Positions 53,326 through 62,890 of a DNA stretch of 63,452 nucleotides are shown here, one piece after another. This DNA comes from JAGOUU01 sp964387745. GTDB lineage: Bacteria; Pseudomonadota; Gammaproteobacteria; JAGOUU01. The stretch lies in the NCBI GenBank assembly GCA_964387745.1, contig CAYLXL010000007.1, forward strand, positions 1 to 63,452, read 5' to 3'. The notes beneath the pieces were generated by a model. That model had not been told where the DNA came from, ran no database searches, and saw only the letters and a program-made list of their open reading frames with translations. Position 1 is the stretch's first letter; each line of letters opens with the position of its first letter. A program made the position numbers and the translations under genes.

Positions 53326-55308
53326 ATGAAAGACATGCCTGATCAACAAGAAGCCAGATTAAAGTCATTGATTGCTATTGGCAGAGAGCAAAAATATCTT
53401 ACCTATGCTGATATCAATGATAACTTGCCAGATATCGTTGATCCTGAGCAATTCGAAGAAGTAGTAGGCATGCTTAACAACTTAGGCATTCGTGTCTGTG
53501 AGGAAGCCCTTTCAGAAGACGCCATGCTACTTAGCGATGCTGAAGTTACTGACGAAGACGTAATGGAGGCTGCCGCTGCCGCTCTAGCTGCAGTAGATGG
53601 CGAATTCGGTCGTACGACTGATCCTGTTCGTATGTATATGCGAGAAATGGGGACTGTCGAGTTATTAACCAGACAAGGTGAAATAGCTATAGCCAGAAGA
53701 ATAGAGGAAGGTACTCGTGAAGTTATTTTAGCGTTATCATCTTACTCTGAATGTATAGGTGAAATCTTAGACTTATTTGGTCAAGCACAGGAAGGTAAAA
53801 TCCGATTATCGGATATTGTTACTGGTTTTGTTAATGTCAATGAAAATATAGACGACATTGAAGTTGTTGCGACCGATATCGGTAGTGCATTACCAACATC
53901 GCGTGACGACTTAGATGTTGATGTTAAGTTAGATGCAGACAGTGATGATGCTACTGAGTCAGATGATGAAGATGATGATTCGGCAGTCATAGCAACTGGT
54001 GCTGGTAAAAAAGGAGCTGCAGTTGAGGTTGATGAAGAAGGCGAAGCTGAGGGCGAAGCTGGAGAAGGTGATGGTGATGGTGATAGTGGACCATCTATGG
54101 AAGAGGCACTCGAAAAATTTGCTCAATTAAAAGTAGAATATGACAAGATCGTTAAGATTGAGAAAAAACACGGCAGGAATCATCAAAAAGCTTTAGAAGC
54201 TCGCGAAAAGTTAACGCAATGCTTTTTACAGTTTAAATTTACGACCAAATTATTCAATCGTTTATTTAGTGGCTTGCGTAAAATGTTAGACTTAGTTCGT
54301 GATCAAGAACGGGTTATTATGAAGATCTGCGTTACAAAAGCGGATATGCCACGTCGTAATTTTATTTCAACTTTCCCAGGCTCTGAGGCTGATTTGAGTT
54401 GGGCTGATCAACATATCAATGCCAAAGCTTCGTATTCAAATATTATTGCTGAACACGTCAAAGATATTCATAAAGCACAAAATATTTTAAAGAACTTAGA
54501 GTCGGCTGCGAATCTTACGATTACTGAGATCAAAGAGCTTAATCGTAAAATGTCAGTAGGCGAAGCTAAAGCTCGCCGTGCAAAAAAAGAAATGGTTGAA
54601 GCTAATTTAAGATTAGTAATTTCGATCGCTAAAAAATATACGAATCGTGGTTTACAATTCTTAGATTTAATCCAAGAAGGTAACATTGGTCTGATGAAAG
54701 CGGTTGATAAGTTTGAGTATCGTCGCGGCTATAAATTCTCAACTTATGCTACTTGGTGGATTCGTCAGGCAATAACCAGATCGATTGCTGATCAAGCTAG
54801 AACTATCCGTATCCCAGTTCACATGATTGAGACTATTAATAAACTTAATAGAATCTCAAGACAAATGGTGCAAGAAATTGGTCGTGAACCAACACCAGAA
54901 GAGTTAAGCAAACGAATGTTTATGCCTGAAGATAAAATCCGTAAAGTCTTAAAAATTGCTAAAGAGCCAATCTCCATGGAAACACCAATAGGTGATGATG
55001 AAGATTCACATTTAGGCGATTTCTTAGAAGATACATCTTCATTCTCACCATTAGATGAAGCTACTAACGAAGGTTTAGCTGCTGCTATCCGTGGTGTTCT
55101 AGAAAATCTAACGGATAGGGAAGCTAAGGTTTTAAGAATGCGTTTTGGTATCGATATGAATACTGATCACACTCTTGAAGAAGTCGGCAAACAGTTTGAT
55201 GTTACCCGTGAACGTATCCGTCAGATTGAAGCAAAAGCACTACGTAAATTAAGACATCCATCGAGATCAGAACAATTACGCAGCTTTATGGAAGATGAGG
55301 ATAAATAG
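53326..55308 (+). CDS. rpoD: RNA polymerase sigma factor RpoD (sigma-70) with acidic insert
   Basis: RpoD directs transcription of housekeeping genes. The 660-residue protein has region 1.1 at the start, region 1.2 (DPVRMYMREMGTVELLTRQGEIAIARRIEEG), region 2 (NLRLVISIAKKYTNRGLQFLDLIQEGNIGLMKAVDKFEYRRGYKFSTYATWWIRQAITR in pieces), region 3 and region 4.2 (TLEEVGKQFDVTRERIRQIE). Between region 1.2 and region 2 the non-conserved domain contains an Asp/Glu/Gly-rich repeat-like insert (about residues 195-260). GGAG lies upstream of the ATG. Confidence 0.97.
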   Translation: MKDMPDQQEARLKSLIAIGREQKYLTYADINDNLPDIVDPEQFEEVVGMLNNLGIRVCEEALSEDAMLLSDAEVTDEDVMEAAAAALAAVDGEFGRTTDPVRMYMREMGTVELLTRQGEIAIARRIEEGTREVILALSSYSECIGEILDLFGQAQEGKIRLSDIVTGFVNVNENIDDIEVVATDIGSALPTSRDDLDVDVKLDADSDDATESDDEDDDSAVIATGAGKKGAAVEVDEEGEAEGEAGEGDGDGDSGPSMEEALEKFAQLKVEYDKIVKIEKKHGRNHQKALEAREKLTQCFLQFKFTTKLFNRLFSGLRKMLDLVRDQERVIMKICVTKADMPRRNFISTFPGSEADLSWADQHINAKASYSNIIAEHVKDIHKAQNILKNLESAANLTITEIKELNRKMSVGEAKARRAKKEMVEANLRLVISIAKKYTNRGLQFLDLIQEGNIGLMKAVDKFEYRRGYKFSTYATWWIRQAITRSIADQARTIRIPVHMIETINKLNRISRQMVQEIGREPTPEELSKRMFMPEDKIRKVLKIAKEPISMETPIGDDEDSHLGDFLEDTSSFSPLDEATNEGLAAAIRGVLENLTDREAKVLRMRFGIDMNTDHTLEEVGKQFDVTRERIRQIEAKALRKLRHPSRSEQLRSFMEDEDK

Positions 55309-55331
55309 ACGCGTATTTAGAACTAAATAAT

Positions 55332-55367
55332 AGTGACAAGATAATAAAAATTGTTATAATTGTCACT
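55332..55367. repeat. Perfect 8-bp inverted repeat over the tRNA promoter
   Basis: AGTGACAA (55332-55339) and TTGTCACT (55360-55367) are exact reverse complements with a 20-base gap. The left arm covers the -35 box, and the right arm starts at the last base of the -10 box and reaches the expected start point. It could be an operator-like site or a terminator stem after rpoD; it has no T run. Confidence 0.5.
55333..55360 (+). promoter_or_regulatory. Promoter of the tRNA gene
   Basis: GTGACA (55333-55338, five of six bases of the -35 consensus) and a perfect TATAAT (55355-55360) are spaced by 16 bp. The tRNA begins 20 bp after the -10 box, so transcription would start just ahead of it. Confidence 0.7.
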
Positions 55368-55380
55368 TATCCCGTTTTTC

Positions 55381-55457
55381 GGGCCTATAGCTCAGTCGGT
55401 TAGAGCAGAGGACTCATAATCCTTTGGTCCAAGGTTCGAGTCCTTGTGGGCCCACCA
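55381..55457 (+). tRNA. tRNA with CAT anticodon, probably tRNA-Ile2
   Basis: The 77-base sequence folds as a complete tRNA: acceptor GGGCCTA with TGGGCCC (one G-U), D arm with AGCTCAGTCGGTTAGAGC, anticodon arm GAGGA-CTCATAA-TCCTT, T arm with GGTTCGAGTCC, and encoded CCA. The anticodon CAT could be Met or Ile2. The arm pattern ACTCATAATC-CTTTGGTC resembles Ile2 (lysidine-modified, reads ATA) more than initiator or elongator Met, and rpoD is a usual neighbour of this Ile2 gene. Confidence 0.95.
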
Positions 55458-55715
55458 ATTATCCCTATAAAAATCAAGCCATTAATTAATCTTAGTGATT
55501 AAGAACTTAAGTCTTCCATGGATAAACAAAAAAATGTAACCATTTTGTAACCCGATTTATTTAACTTTTAAACAGTTCACCATCACCTAGTCCCTCCACT
55601 GCTAGAGTACTTTACCAGCGATATTAAAACGACAGCAATGAAAGATTGCTTATATCACATAACTTGTTAGAATGTAGGTTTATAACTTCCTATACGACTG
55701 GGTATATATATTAAT
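55458..55715. other. 258-bp stretch between tRNA and Sel1 gene without a gene
   Basis: No frame or RNA gene is visible. The sequence contains GTAACC-type short repeats (about 55535-55555) but no direct repeat of the tRNA 3' end and no integrase. The Sel1 promoter should be here, but no convincing -35/-10 pair was picked. Confidence 0.5.
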
Positions 55716-58700
55716 ATGTTTGAATTAATGAAATTAAAATTTTTAGCTTCTGTAAGCGCTGATTTGCAACATACATATGATTTAGCAAATTTACATTATT
55801 CAGGTAATGGTGTTCAGAGAGACTACTCAGAGGCAGTAAGATTATATAAACAAATATCTGATATAGATATTACCACGCGAAAAAATCTGGCAACTTCTAC
55901 CCTATCAAGTGCGAATAAAAAACAATGCATCCTAAATACTTTTGTAGGATATAAAGTAAATATGAAGCTTGGTGAAATGTATGAAAAGGGTGGCATTTTA
56001 GAGAAAGACCCTATTCAAGCAGTGAAGTATTACAAGAGAGCAAGTGCTCAAAGTCAGCCAGAAGTGTTTAATTTACTGGGTGATATGTATTATAACGGTT
56101 CTTTGAGAAAAAAAAGTCTGGTCAAAGCGGTCGTAATGTATAGGCTCGCTGGATGTAAAGGGGATAAGACCGCGAGGCCTAAACTGAACGGCATTTATAA
56201 AAGCATGAGTGTTTCAGAACTGAATAAGCTGATCGCGGAATTGAAGAGTGATTGGACTTTAAAACACAGTCATTATTATAATATTTCATCAAGCTTGTTA
56301 GATTGCACTTATAGTAAAGTAAACATCAATCATAAAGAAGAAATATATTACATCTCCTATCCGTTAGCTTTTGAGAAGGGATTGAGCTCTGCTAAATACA
56401 GGTTAGGGCTTATGCATGATGGTAAAGATTTGGATTATAATTTAAATCCGACTAATCATCAGGAGGCTGCAAGTTTGTATGAAGCAGCTAGAAAGGAAGG
56501 CCATCTTAAAGCATTGTATAGATTAGCTGGTCTTTATATGACGGGTAATGGTGTAACTGAAAGTTTTTTTACAGCGGCAAAATTGCTTGAAGAAGCGGAT
56601 TGCAAAGGACTAAAACTAGCAAAGGAAAGAATGAAGGATCTGATTAAAATGCTTGAGAAGAGAGCGTATGAAGAAAATCATTCACCTTCATTTACGCTGG
56701 CTTGGATTTATTCTGAAGGGCTTGCTACGGATGTAAATTATCCAGAAGCTATAAAATACTACAAGATTTCAGCGAGCAAAGGGTCAAAAGGCGCAAAATC
56801 AAATCTTGCTGAAATCTTTGAATTAGGCCGATCAGGTGACAAGGACTATACTGAAGCTTTTAAATATTACAAGATGGCTAGTGACGAAGGGTGCAATGCT
56901 TCGCTCTATAGTTTAGGAGTTTTTTATTTATTAGGACATGGTACAAATAAAAATATTAAGAAAGCGTTAGATATTTTTCAGTCTTTATCTGATCAAGGTT
57001 ATCCTGTGGCACAGAATACTCTTGGGGAATGCTACGAAAATGGCATCGTTGGGCAATCAGATCCTTTAAGAGCCGCTGAGCTTTATAAATTGGCTGTTGC
57101 AAATACTAATCTTGACCGATATAACATCACTTGGTCATTTAAAACTAGTAAGGGTACAAGAGATTTAACTTATGAGAAGGCAAAGCAACTATACAATTCC
57201 TCGGCTACACCAGTTTATCCATATGCTTTGAGCAATTTAGCTAGAATGTATAATAATGGATTAGGTGTTTCTAAAAATCATGCAGAAGCAAAACATTTAT
57301 TGTATAGAGGTTTAAATCAAGAGTGTGAAGCTATAAGTTATAATTTAGGTTTGATGCATTTATACGGATGGGGTTTAGAGCAGGATTCCGTAGAGGCGTT
57401 TAGACTGATTAAGTTTGCCGCTGATAAAGATAGTGAGGAGGCACTATTAGAGCTTGCAGGACTCTATTTTGTAGGCAAACATATTAAAAAAAATATAAAC
57501 GAAGCAATTAGATTATATCACTTGTGTGCTGATAGAGGCTCATCTACAGCACAATATAAATTAGGTGTTGTATATTTTGAAGGTAATGAAGTAGTTGTAC
57601 AAGATATACATGAGTCTATTAGATTTCTCAGGTTATCTGCTAGCAATGAAAATCAAGAAGCACAATTCAAATTAGCAGAAATATATTCTGATGATAAAGG
57701 AGTGTCACAAAATCATCAGGAGGCAATAAGATTGTATAAACTTCTAGCAGAAAAAGGGCTAGTAGAAGCTCAATATAATTTAGCAAGGTTATATTCAAAA
57801 GGGTTTGGTTTGTCGCAGACTTATCAGGAAATATTTAGGTTATATAAACTAGCAGCGAATCAGGAGCATGCCATTGCTCAATATAGTTTAGCAAAAATGT
57901 ACTTAAACGGGCATGGCGTGGCCCAGGATTTTGATAAAATGCATAAATTGTATATCAAATCTGCTGATAATGGTTATTTTAAGGCCCAATATAAACTAGG
58001 TTGTATATACACAGATGGCTTGTATGGTAAAGTTAAAAACTTAGGAGAGGCAGCAAGATTATTTGCTTTAGCTTCCCAGCAAGGTTTCATAAAAGCACAG
58101 ATCAGTCTAGATGCTATTTTATTAAACCCGGATTTTACCTCTCGACATTGTGAGTCGAAAGCTGCTGATACACGCGAAGGGTCACACGCAACAGGAAGTC
58201 CAGACACGCCAAGATCAGATATAAGAGATATATCAAGTTCAGACAGAGCAGAAAGGTCAGATAGAGCAGAAAGGTCAGATAGAGCAGAAAGGTCAGATAC
58301 ATTGAGATTAGACGTGGCTGAAATGTCAGATATATCAACATCGTATATAGTAAAGATATCAGATATACCTTATATAGCAAAAAGATCCGATATACTAAGA
58401 TCTGATATAGCAGAAATATCAGATTCACCAAGATCCGTTTTAACAGAAGCATCAGATGCACTACGGGAAGAAACACAAAAGGAGATTAGTTCATCCTCAG
58501 CTATTATACCAGATCCCCAATCGGTGATTGAATTAAGAGTTGATAAGACTATAAGTAATTTTGAAAAAGGAATGTTCTACATGGTTGATAATGGTGAAAT
58601 TAAACAAAACTATGAGATTGCTGCAAGGTATTTTATGCAAGCATATTTGGCTGGTGAAAATGCTAAAGAAGCCAGAGATAATTTAGAAGTCATAAAAAAT

Positions 58701-58871
58701 CAACTGTGTGAAGCCACAAAGCAGAAGATATCTTCGTTGTTAAAATCTGATAGTCAGCCTAGAAAACTTCTTAGTTACTCATATCCTGTTCAATCATCAC
58801 ATGTTGAATCAAGCGAGCTGCGGGATAAGAGAGATGTGTCAAGTTTAGAAAGAGATTTATTTAACATATAG
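55716..58871 (+). CDS. Large Sel1-repeat protein with SDRAER-rich tail
   Basis: The 1051-residue protein is mostly Sel1-like repeats (TPR-type, about 36 residues each) such as AQYKLGVVYFEGNEVVVQDIHESIRFL and ALYRLAGLYMTGNGVTESFFTAAKLLEEA, clearly more than a dozen units. These form an alpha-solenoid for protein binding. After about residue 800 comes a Ser/Asp/Arg-rich low-complexity part with SDRAERSD repeats, then one more repeat-like segment (FEKGMFYMVDNGEIKQNYEIAARYFMQAY) and a polar tail. No signal peptide or enzyme motif is seen. It lies 22 bp upstream of the J-domain gene, so they are probably cotranscribed. Confidence 0.88.
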   Translation: MFELMKLKFLASVSADLQHTYDLANLHYSGNGVQRDYSEAVRLYKQISDIDITTRKNLATSTLSSANKKQCILNTFVGYKVNMKLGEMYEKGGILEKDPIQAVKYYKRASAQSQPEVFNLLGDMYYNGSLRKKSLVKAVVMYRLAGCKGDKTARPKLNGIYKSMSVSELNKLIAELKSDWTLKHSHYYNISSSLLDCTYSKVNINHKEEIYYISYPLAFEKGLSSAKYRLGLMHDGKDLDYNLNPTNHQEAASLYEAARKEGHLKALYRLAGLYMTGNGVTESFFTAAKLLEEADCKGLKLAKERMKDLIKMLEKRAYEENHSPSFTLAWIYSEGLATDVNYPEAIKYYKISASKGSKGAKSNLAEIFELGRSGDKDYTEAFKYYKMASDEGCNASLYSLGVFYLLGHGTNKNIKKALDIFQSLSDQGYPVAQNTLGECYENGIVGQSDPLRAAELYKLAVANTNLDRYNITWSFKTSKGTRDLTYEKAKQLYNSSATPVYPYALSNLARMYNNGLGVSKNHAEAKHLLYRGLNQECEAISYNLGLMHLYGWGLEQDSVEAFRLIKFAADKDSEEALLELAGLYFVGKHIKKNINEAIRLYHLCADRGSSTAQYKLGVVYFEGNEVVVQDIHESIRFLRLSASNENQEAQFKLAEIYSDDKGVSQNHQEAIRLYKLLAEKGLVEAQYNLARLYSKGFGLSQTYQEIFRLYKLAANQEHAIAQYSLAKMYLNGHGVAQDFDKMHKLYIKSADNGYFKAQYKLGCIYTDGLYGKVKNLGEAARLFALASQQGFIKAQISLDAILLNPDFTSRHCESKAADTREGSHATGSPDTPRSDIRDISSSDRAERSDRAERSDRAERSDTLRLDVAEMSDISTSYIVKISDIPYIAKRSDILRSDIAEISDSPRSVLTEASDALREETQKEISSSSAIIPDPQSVIELRVDKTISNFEKGMFYMVDNGEIKQNYEIAARYFMQAYLAGENAKEARDNLEVIKNQLCEATKQKISSLLKSDSQPRKLLSYSYPVQSSHVESSELRDKRDVSSLERDLFNI
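58241..58294 (+). repeat. 18-bp tandem repeat coding SDRAER
   Basis: Three units of 18 bp (AGAGCAGAAAGGTCAGAT register) lie in the tail of the Sel1 protein. The first differs from the others at one base. Degenerate SDI.R copies continue to about 58440, suggesting older expansion of the same unit. Confidence 0.9.
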
Positions 58872-58893
58872 AATTAAAGCTCGGATACTTTTT

Positions 58894-61800
58894 ATGATTT
58901 TAGAAGATGATGTATATAGAATTCTAGGGCTCAAAAAGGGTGCTAAAGAAAATGAGATTAAACAAGCTTACAAGCAGCAAGCTTTAAAGTATCACCCAGA
59001 TAAAAGTGGTGATGCTTGCGCAGAAATGTTTAAGAAAGTTAATGATGCATATAGTTTTTTAGTTTCTCTATCAGAAGAAGAGAGGAAAAGCTACGATGAA
59101 GATCTTGATTTTTTTCAAGATGTTTACATGGATGCTAAAAAAGGCTCTGTTTCTACTACACTTAGGATCACAACAAATGATGCGCCTTTTTCTGAAGTTT
59201 TTCGACAAAAGTTTAATGAACTGTGCAAACAAGAAGCATATCATAAGGCGGAGCAAAAAACACCGAAACAGTATTATTCCGTATTTGAATCAGATATATA
59301 TGTATTAGAGTCGTTCAGAATCAGTAGTGTCTTTTTATATGCAAATGTAATGACTGAAACAAAAATTCATTGCAGTTTTACTTTTGATTCAAAAATTGAG
59401 ATCAGTCCAAAAATTGCACTAAATCTGCTTAATGAATTTTTAAATGGTAAATGTTTTGGTGAAGCATTAACTGAGGTTAAAAAATATCTTTCAACAGCAA
59501 TAGAGCAACTAAAGCTGGAACAAACAAATCAATCATACCTCACTCTCTATCAAAGTATTTGTAATATATTTTGCATTGAACAATTAACTAAAGAAACTCT
59601 ACCTACACTCATCAACTCATTAGATTTTATTACGCGTTTTGCTAGCGTTCACCATGAAATGGTTGAGCTTTACGTGTTACTTTCGAATAAATATTATCGC
59701 AACCTCGTTTCAGAGTGCTTGCATATGTACTGGGATTTTGACTCAGAATCAGTTGTAGCTGATTTACAATTAGCTGATGATGAATTTTCGAAGAAGATTT
59801 TTGATGATCTAAAAAGCCAATTATTAAGAGTTGATGGTGATCCAACATCTAAGTCGAATTTAAAAAAACATCTGAGGCAGATAGTAATGTTGCGTAATTT
59901 TGAAGATGATTCTAAGCTCAATTTTGAGCCTGATCTAACTTCTGATTATTTTCGCGAAAAAGCATTCAAGCTTCTTGATTGGATACCAGTAATTATGCAG
60001 TATTCTACTTATAAAGTAAGAGCAAACATATTTTTGAAAATTGGTTTATTATTTATTAAAGCAGCTGAATCAGAAATTAACAAAAATTTACAAATAGCTA
60101 ATGAACAAATGGCTTTGAGTATGTTTGAATTAGCTGTAACAGTTAGTAAAATTTCAGAGCCAGAGTCAGAATATTATGCACTCATTCACGTGCTAAAATA
60201 TATATCTTTGATTAAACATGCAGATGATAAATTATCATTAATAATCAAGGCATATCAAAAAAGGGCTCTTATTTTAGCAGATGTATTTCCATTTTTACAA
60301 AAACAAGATACAAATATAAAATTATTATTTGCAGAGTCATCGCATATACCACTAATGCGGGAGTTGTTACATTTTTTATACAAATCATTAAATTCAGAAG
60401 AATATTCTGAAAATTTAGATTTTAGCTATGATAGAGCAGTTTTGTTAAATCATGTTTATGAAGCATGTTTAAGAAATTGGTATGAAGTAGGTAGTAATCT
60501 AGAAATTGGTGAGGAAGTGCGTGTTGAATTAATGAAATCTTTACTCGCTAAAAAAGATTGGAATATGAATGATGTTAGAAGGAACATGGATACTCCATGG
60601 CATACTACAGAACGAGATGAGAATGGTTGGTTTGGCAAAGAAGAAAGAATACCATTCCCTGTTCACTCAGATATAAAGAAATTTCAGTCTTTAGAGTCAA
60701 TAATAGTATGTAAAAAGACGGGGCGAATATCTTTTAACTTACACCCTGGCAGCGTTGGTGATCCAGTTGCATATGAGGTGCTTACTTTTCATGATGTAAT
60801 TGAAATGTTTGACAAGTCAATTTATGGTGCATACTTTAGTTTAGATCCTATTGATCCAGATATACCTTATAATCCTCTTCAAAAAATGGCGTTTGGGCCA
60901 TCAAGAATATATCGGACTCAATTTCTTAATACACTATTAATAACTGATTATATATTAAAATGCTTTACTCAAAATCTTGAGGTTAGATCTCGAGGTCAAT
61001 TTGATACAAGGACACTCAATACTTACATGCAGAGGTTGCCTCTACATTTAAAACAGATATTTGATGAATATCATAAGAGCAAAAACAAAGCGACTGAGGA
61101 GTCTATTCATAGATTTTGGATAGTTGCAGAAGAAGCTCCTATTATTGTGCCAGAGGGTCTTTCGCACAAAGAGGACACAATTCGGTTTGCTATTGGTGAT
61201 ATGAAAATGGTGGTCAAAAAAAATAAAATGGTAAAGGATGTCAATGGCAACTTGGTTGATATAACAGATAAAGATGAAGGCTGGGATATTTTTGTATATG
61301 CAGAAAGTGAATTACGATTATTTAAACAACACAAAAAAACTTTAGATCGAAATACTCTAATTTTTATTAAAGATTCGTTTGATGTTTATTTTTATGAAAA
61401 CAAACAGCTATCTCCTAAACATATAATTCAATTTAATGATCATAGAATACGTGAACTTTTTACCTTTCAACGAGACAAAGCTAGTAAGGTATTAGTTGAA
61501 GGCCAAGCAGCAACAACAGTTTATCAGATATATAAATTAACTAAAATTGTTACTGCTGAGGCTGGAAGGTATCACAACTTTTCAAAAGAATATGTTTTAA
61601 CTCAAGAATTAACAAATTGGTATAACGCACTAGCAAGATATATTCCAGAATTTGGTAGATTGCGCGAGTTAAGTAAGATAGCACTTCTTATTAAAAATAT
61701 AATGGAGCTAAAGGAACGTAACACACATGCATTAGAACACCTAAAAAGGATCGAAAAAGAAACTCCTGGAGGAGTATTAGTAGATAATGATAGAAACCCT

Positions 61801-62871
61801 ATAACTAAGCAATCCTTAGAGAGTTTACAGAGGGCATTATGCTCTGTTGAAATGCACGATGAAGAAGTAGATTTGTCTGATAAATGCTTGTGGGTTCCTT
61901 CAATTATTAATCGTAATGCAAAAGGTGTTCATTTTTCATATGGAGGTGTGTTAGTAAATCCAAGAGGTGTGGTTTTACAAAGAGGAAGTGAACAATACAA
62001 TAGCCTGCACAATCGTTGTTTTAATAGTGGTTTTGTTAATGTAAATTCGCAGCAACTTGCACAAACAAGACTAGCTTCAGATAATATACAAGGTGGTAAA
62101 AGCACAATGCAATTACCAAACTTTATAAATCTTTCACAAGCAGCTGCTGCAGCAAGACAAGCAAGAGCGGCAACAGATGCTGCAGCGGCAGCAACAGCAG
62201 CACAATTTAGAGGGACAACTACTGCAACAACTAATGCTGCGGCTGCTCGTGCATTTGCTGCTGCGGCAACTGCTAGTAGTAGTTTTAGGCCGACTAATAC
62301 TAGTGCACCAGCTGCAGCCTCTTCACCATTCAGTGCTGCAGACAGAGGAAGATCGTCGGCACCAAGTGCTCCACAAGGTAATGCAGGTGGATTTTCGACT
62401 GGAGCTGGTGGCAGTGGTGGTGGAGCACCTTCTAGCGGAGGTGCGGGAGGAGGTTCCGGAACTCCTTCAGGGCTAAGACCACGTGGCATTTCGCCTCAAG
62501 CTCATAGTGCTGCAAATGCATTAAGACTTAGGGCAGAATTGGCATTAAAAGAAGCTAATATTCTAGATTCTAATGGACGATTGACAAAGGCTGCTTTGGC
62601 AAGTTCGGCACCAGCTATAGCTCAGGGTAGTGTTATCTCAAATCCCTCGGTCGTCCAAGAGTTAACTAAAGATGGCAGCTCAATTAAAGATTGGAGTAAG
62701 TTCTCGACAAATTCAGTCCACATGTCTACAGGAAAATCTATTCAAGTACATTTTTATAGAAATGTGTTAACTGGCGAAGTAAACTACACTCACAAAGATT
62801 TTAAAATCAAAGATCCAGTACCTCTCTGGGGTAGACCCAAACAAGAATATAAGGTTAAACCCGGTGAGTGA
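58894..62871 (+). CDS. Giant J-domain protein with polymorphic-toxin-like C-terminus
   Basis: The 1325-residue protein begins with a J domain (about 3-70) with the HPD motif at 34-36 in KYHPDKSGD, which normally recruits Hsp70. A long middle part (about 80-1070) is helical and unrecognised. Then come an Ala-rich segment (about 1080-1140), a Pro/Ser stretch and a Gly-rich linker (about 1165-1193). The last about 125 residues (S1200 to the end) include LKEANILDSNGRLTKAAL, NPSVVQELTKDGSSIKDWSK and IQVHFYRNVLTGEVNY. This resembles the tips of CDI/Rhs-type toxins as I remember them. No signal peptide, RHS repeats or haemagglutinin part is present. A small immunity-like gene follows. Confidence 0.85.
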   Translation: MILEDDVYRILGLKKGAKENEIKQAYKQQALKYHPDKSGDACAEMFKKVNDAYSFLVSLSEEERKSYDEDLDFFQDVYMDAKKGSVSTTLRITTNDAPFSEVFRQKFNELCKQEAYHKAEQKTPKQYYSVFESDIYVLESFRISSVFLYANVMTETKIHCSFTFDSKIEISPKIALNLLNEFLNGKCFGEALTEVKKYLSTAIEQLKLEQTNQSYLTLYQSICNIFCIEQLTKETLPTLINSLDFITRFASVHHEMVELYVLLSNKYYRNLVSECLHMYWDFDSESVVADLQLADDEFSKKIFDDLKSQLLRVDGDPTSKSNLKKHLRQIVMLRNFEDDSKLNFEPDLTSDYFREKAFKLLDWIPVIMQYSTYKVRANIFLKIGLLFIKAAESEINKNLQIANEQMALSMFELAVTVSKISEPESEYYALIHVLKYISLIKHADDKLSLIIKAYQKRALILADVFPFLQKQDTNIKLLFAESSHIPLMRELLHFLYKSLNSEEYSENLDFSYDRAVLLNHVYEACLRNWYEVGSNLEIGEEVRVELMKSLLAKKDWNMNDVRRNMDTPWHTTERDENGWFGKEERIPFPVHSDIKKFQSLESIIVCKKTGRISFNLHPGSVGDPVAYEVLTFHDVIEMFDKSIYGAYFSLDPIDPDIPYNPLQKMAFGPSRIYRTQFLNTLLITDYILKCFTQNLEVRSRGQFDTRTLNTYMQRLPLHLKQIFDEYHKSKNKATEESIHRFWIVAEEAPIIVPEGLSHKEDTIRFAIGDMKMVVKKNKMVKDVNGNLVDITDKDEGWDIFVYAESELRLFKQHKKTLDRNTLIFIKDSFDVYFYENKQLSPKHIIQFNDHRIRELFTFQRDKASKVLVEGQAATTVYQIYKLTKIVTAEAGRYHNFSKEYVLTQELTNWYNALARYIPEFGRLRELSKIALLIKNIMELKERNTHALEHLKRIEKETPGGVLVDNDRNPITKQSLESLQRALCSVEMHDEEVDLSDKCLWVPSIINRNAKGVHFSYGGVLVNPRGVVLQRGSEQYNSLHNRCFNSGFVNVNSQQLAQTRLASDNIQGGKSTMQLPNFINLSQAAAAARQARAATDAAAAATAAQFRGTTTATTNAAAARAFAAAATASSSFRPTNTSAPAAASSPFSAADRGRSSAPSAPQGNAGGFSTGAGGSGGGAPSSGGAGGGSGTPSGLRPRGISPQAHSAANALRLRAELALKEANILDSNGRLTKAALASSAPAIAQGSVISNPSVVQELTKDGSSIKDWSKFSTNSVHMSTGKSIQVHFYRNVLTGEVNYTHKDFKIKDPVPLWGRPKQEYKVKPGE

Positions 62872-62890
62872 ATATTAATAAGGTAAATAT

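Noticed and set aside
55371..55383. CCCG-TTTTT-CGGG hairpin before the tRNA
   Set aside because: The right arm is the first three bases of the tRNA, and the stem is only 4 bp; as a terminator it would cut the tRNA transcript.
58135..58476. A 113-residue Leu-rich frame on -
   Set aside because: It mirrors the SDRAER repeat region of the Sel1 gene; the hydrophobic look comes from antisense Asp/Ser/Arg codons.
61929..62489. A 186-residue open frame on -, very rich in Pro/Ala/Leu
   Set aside because: It is the mirror of the Ala/Gly-rich codons (GCA, GGT) of the J-domain gene, with no ribosome site and no domain.
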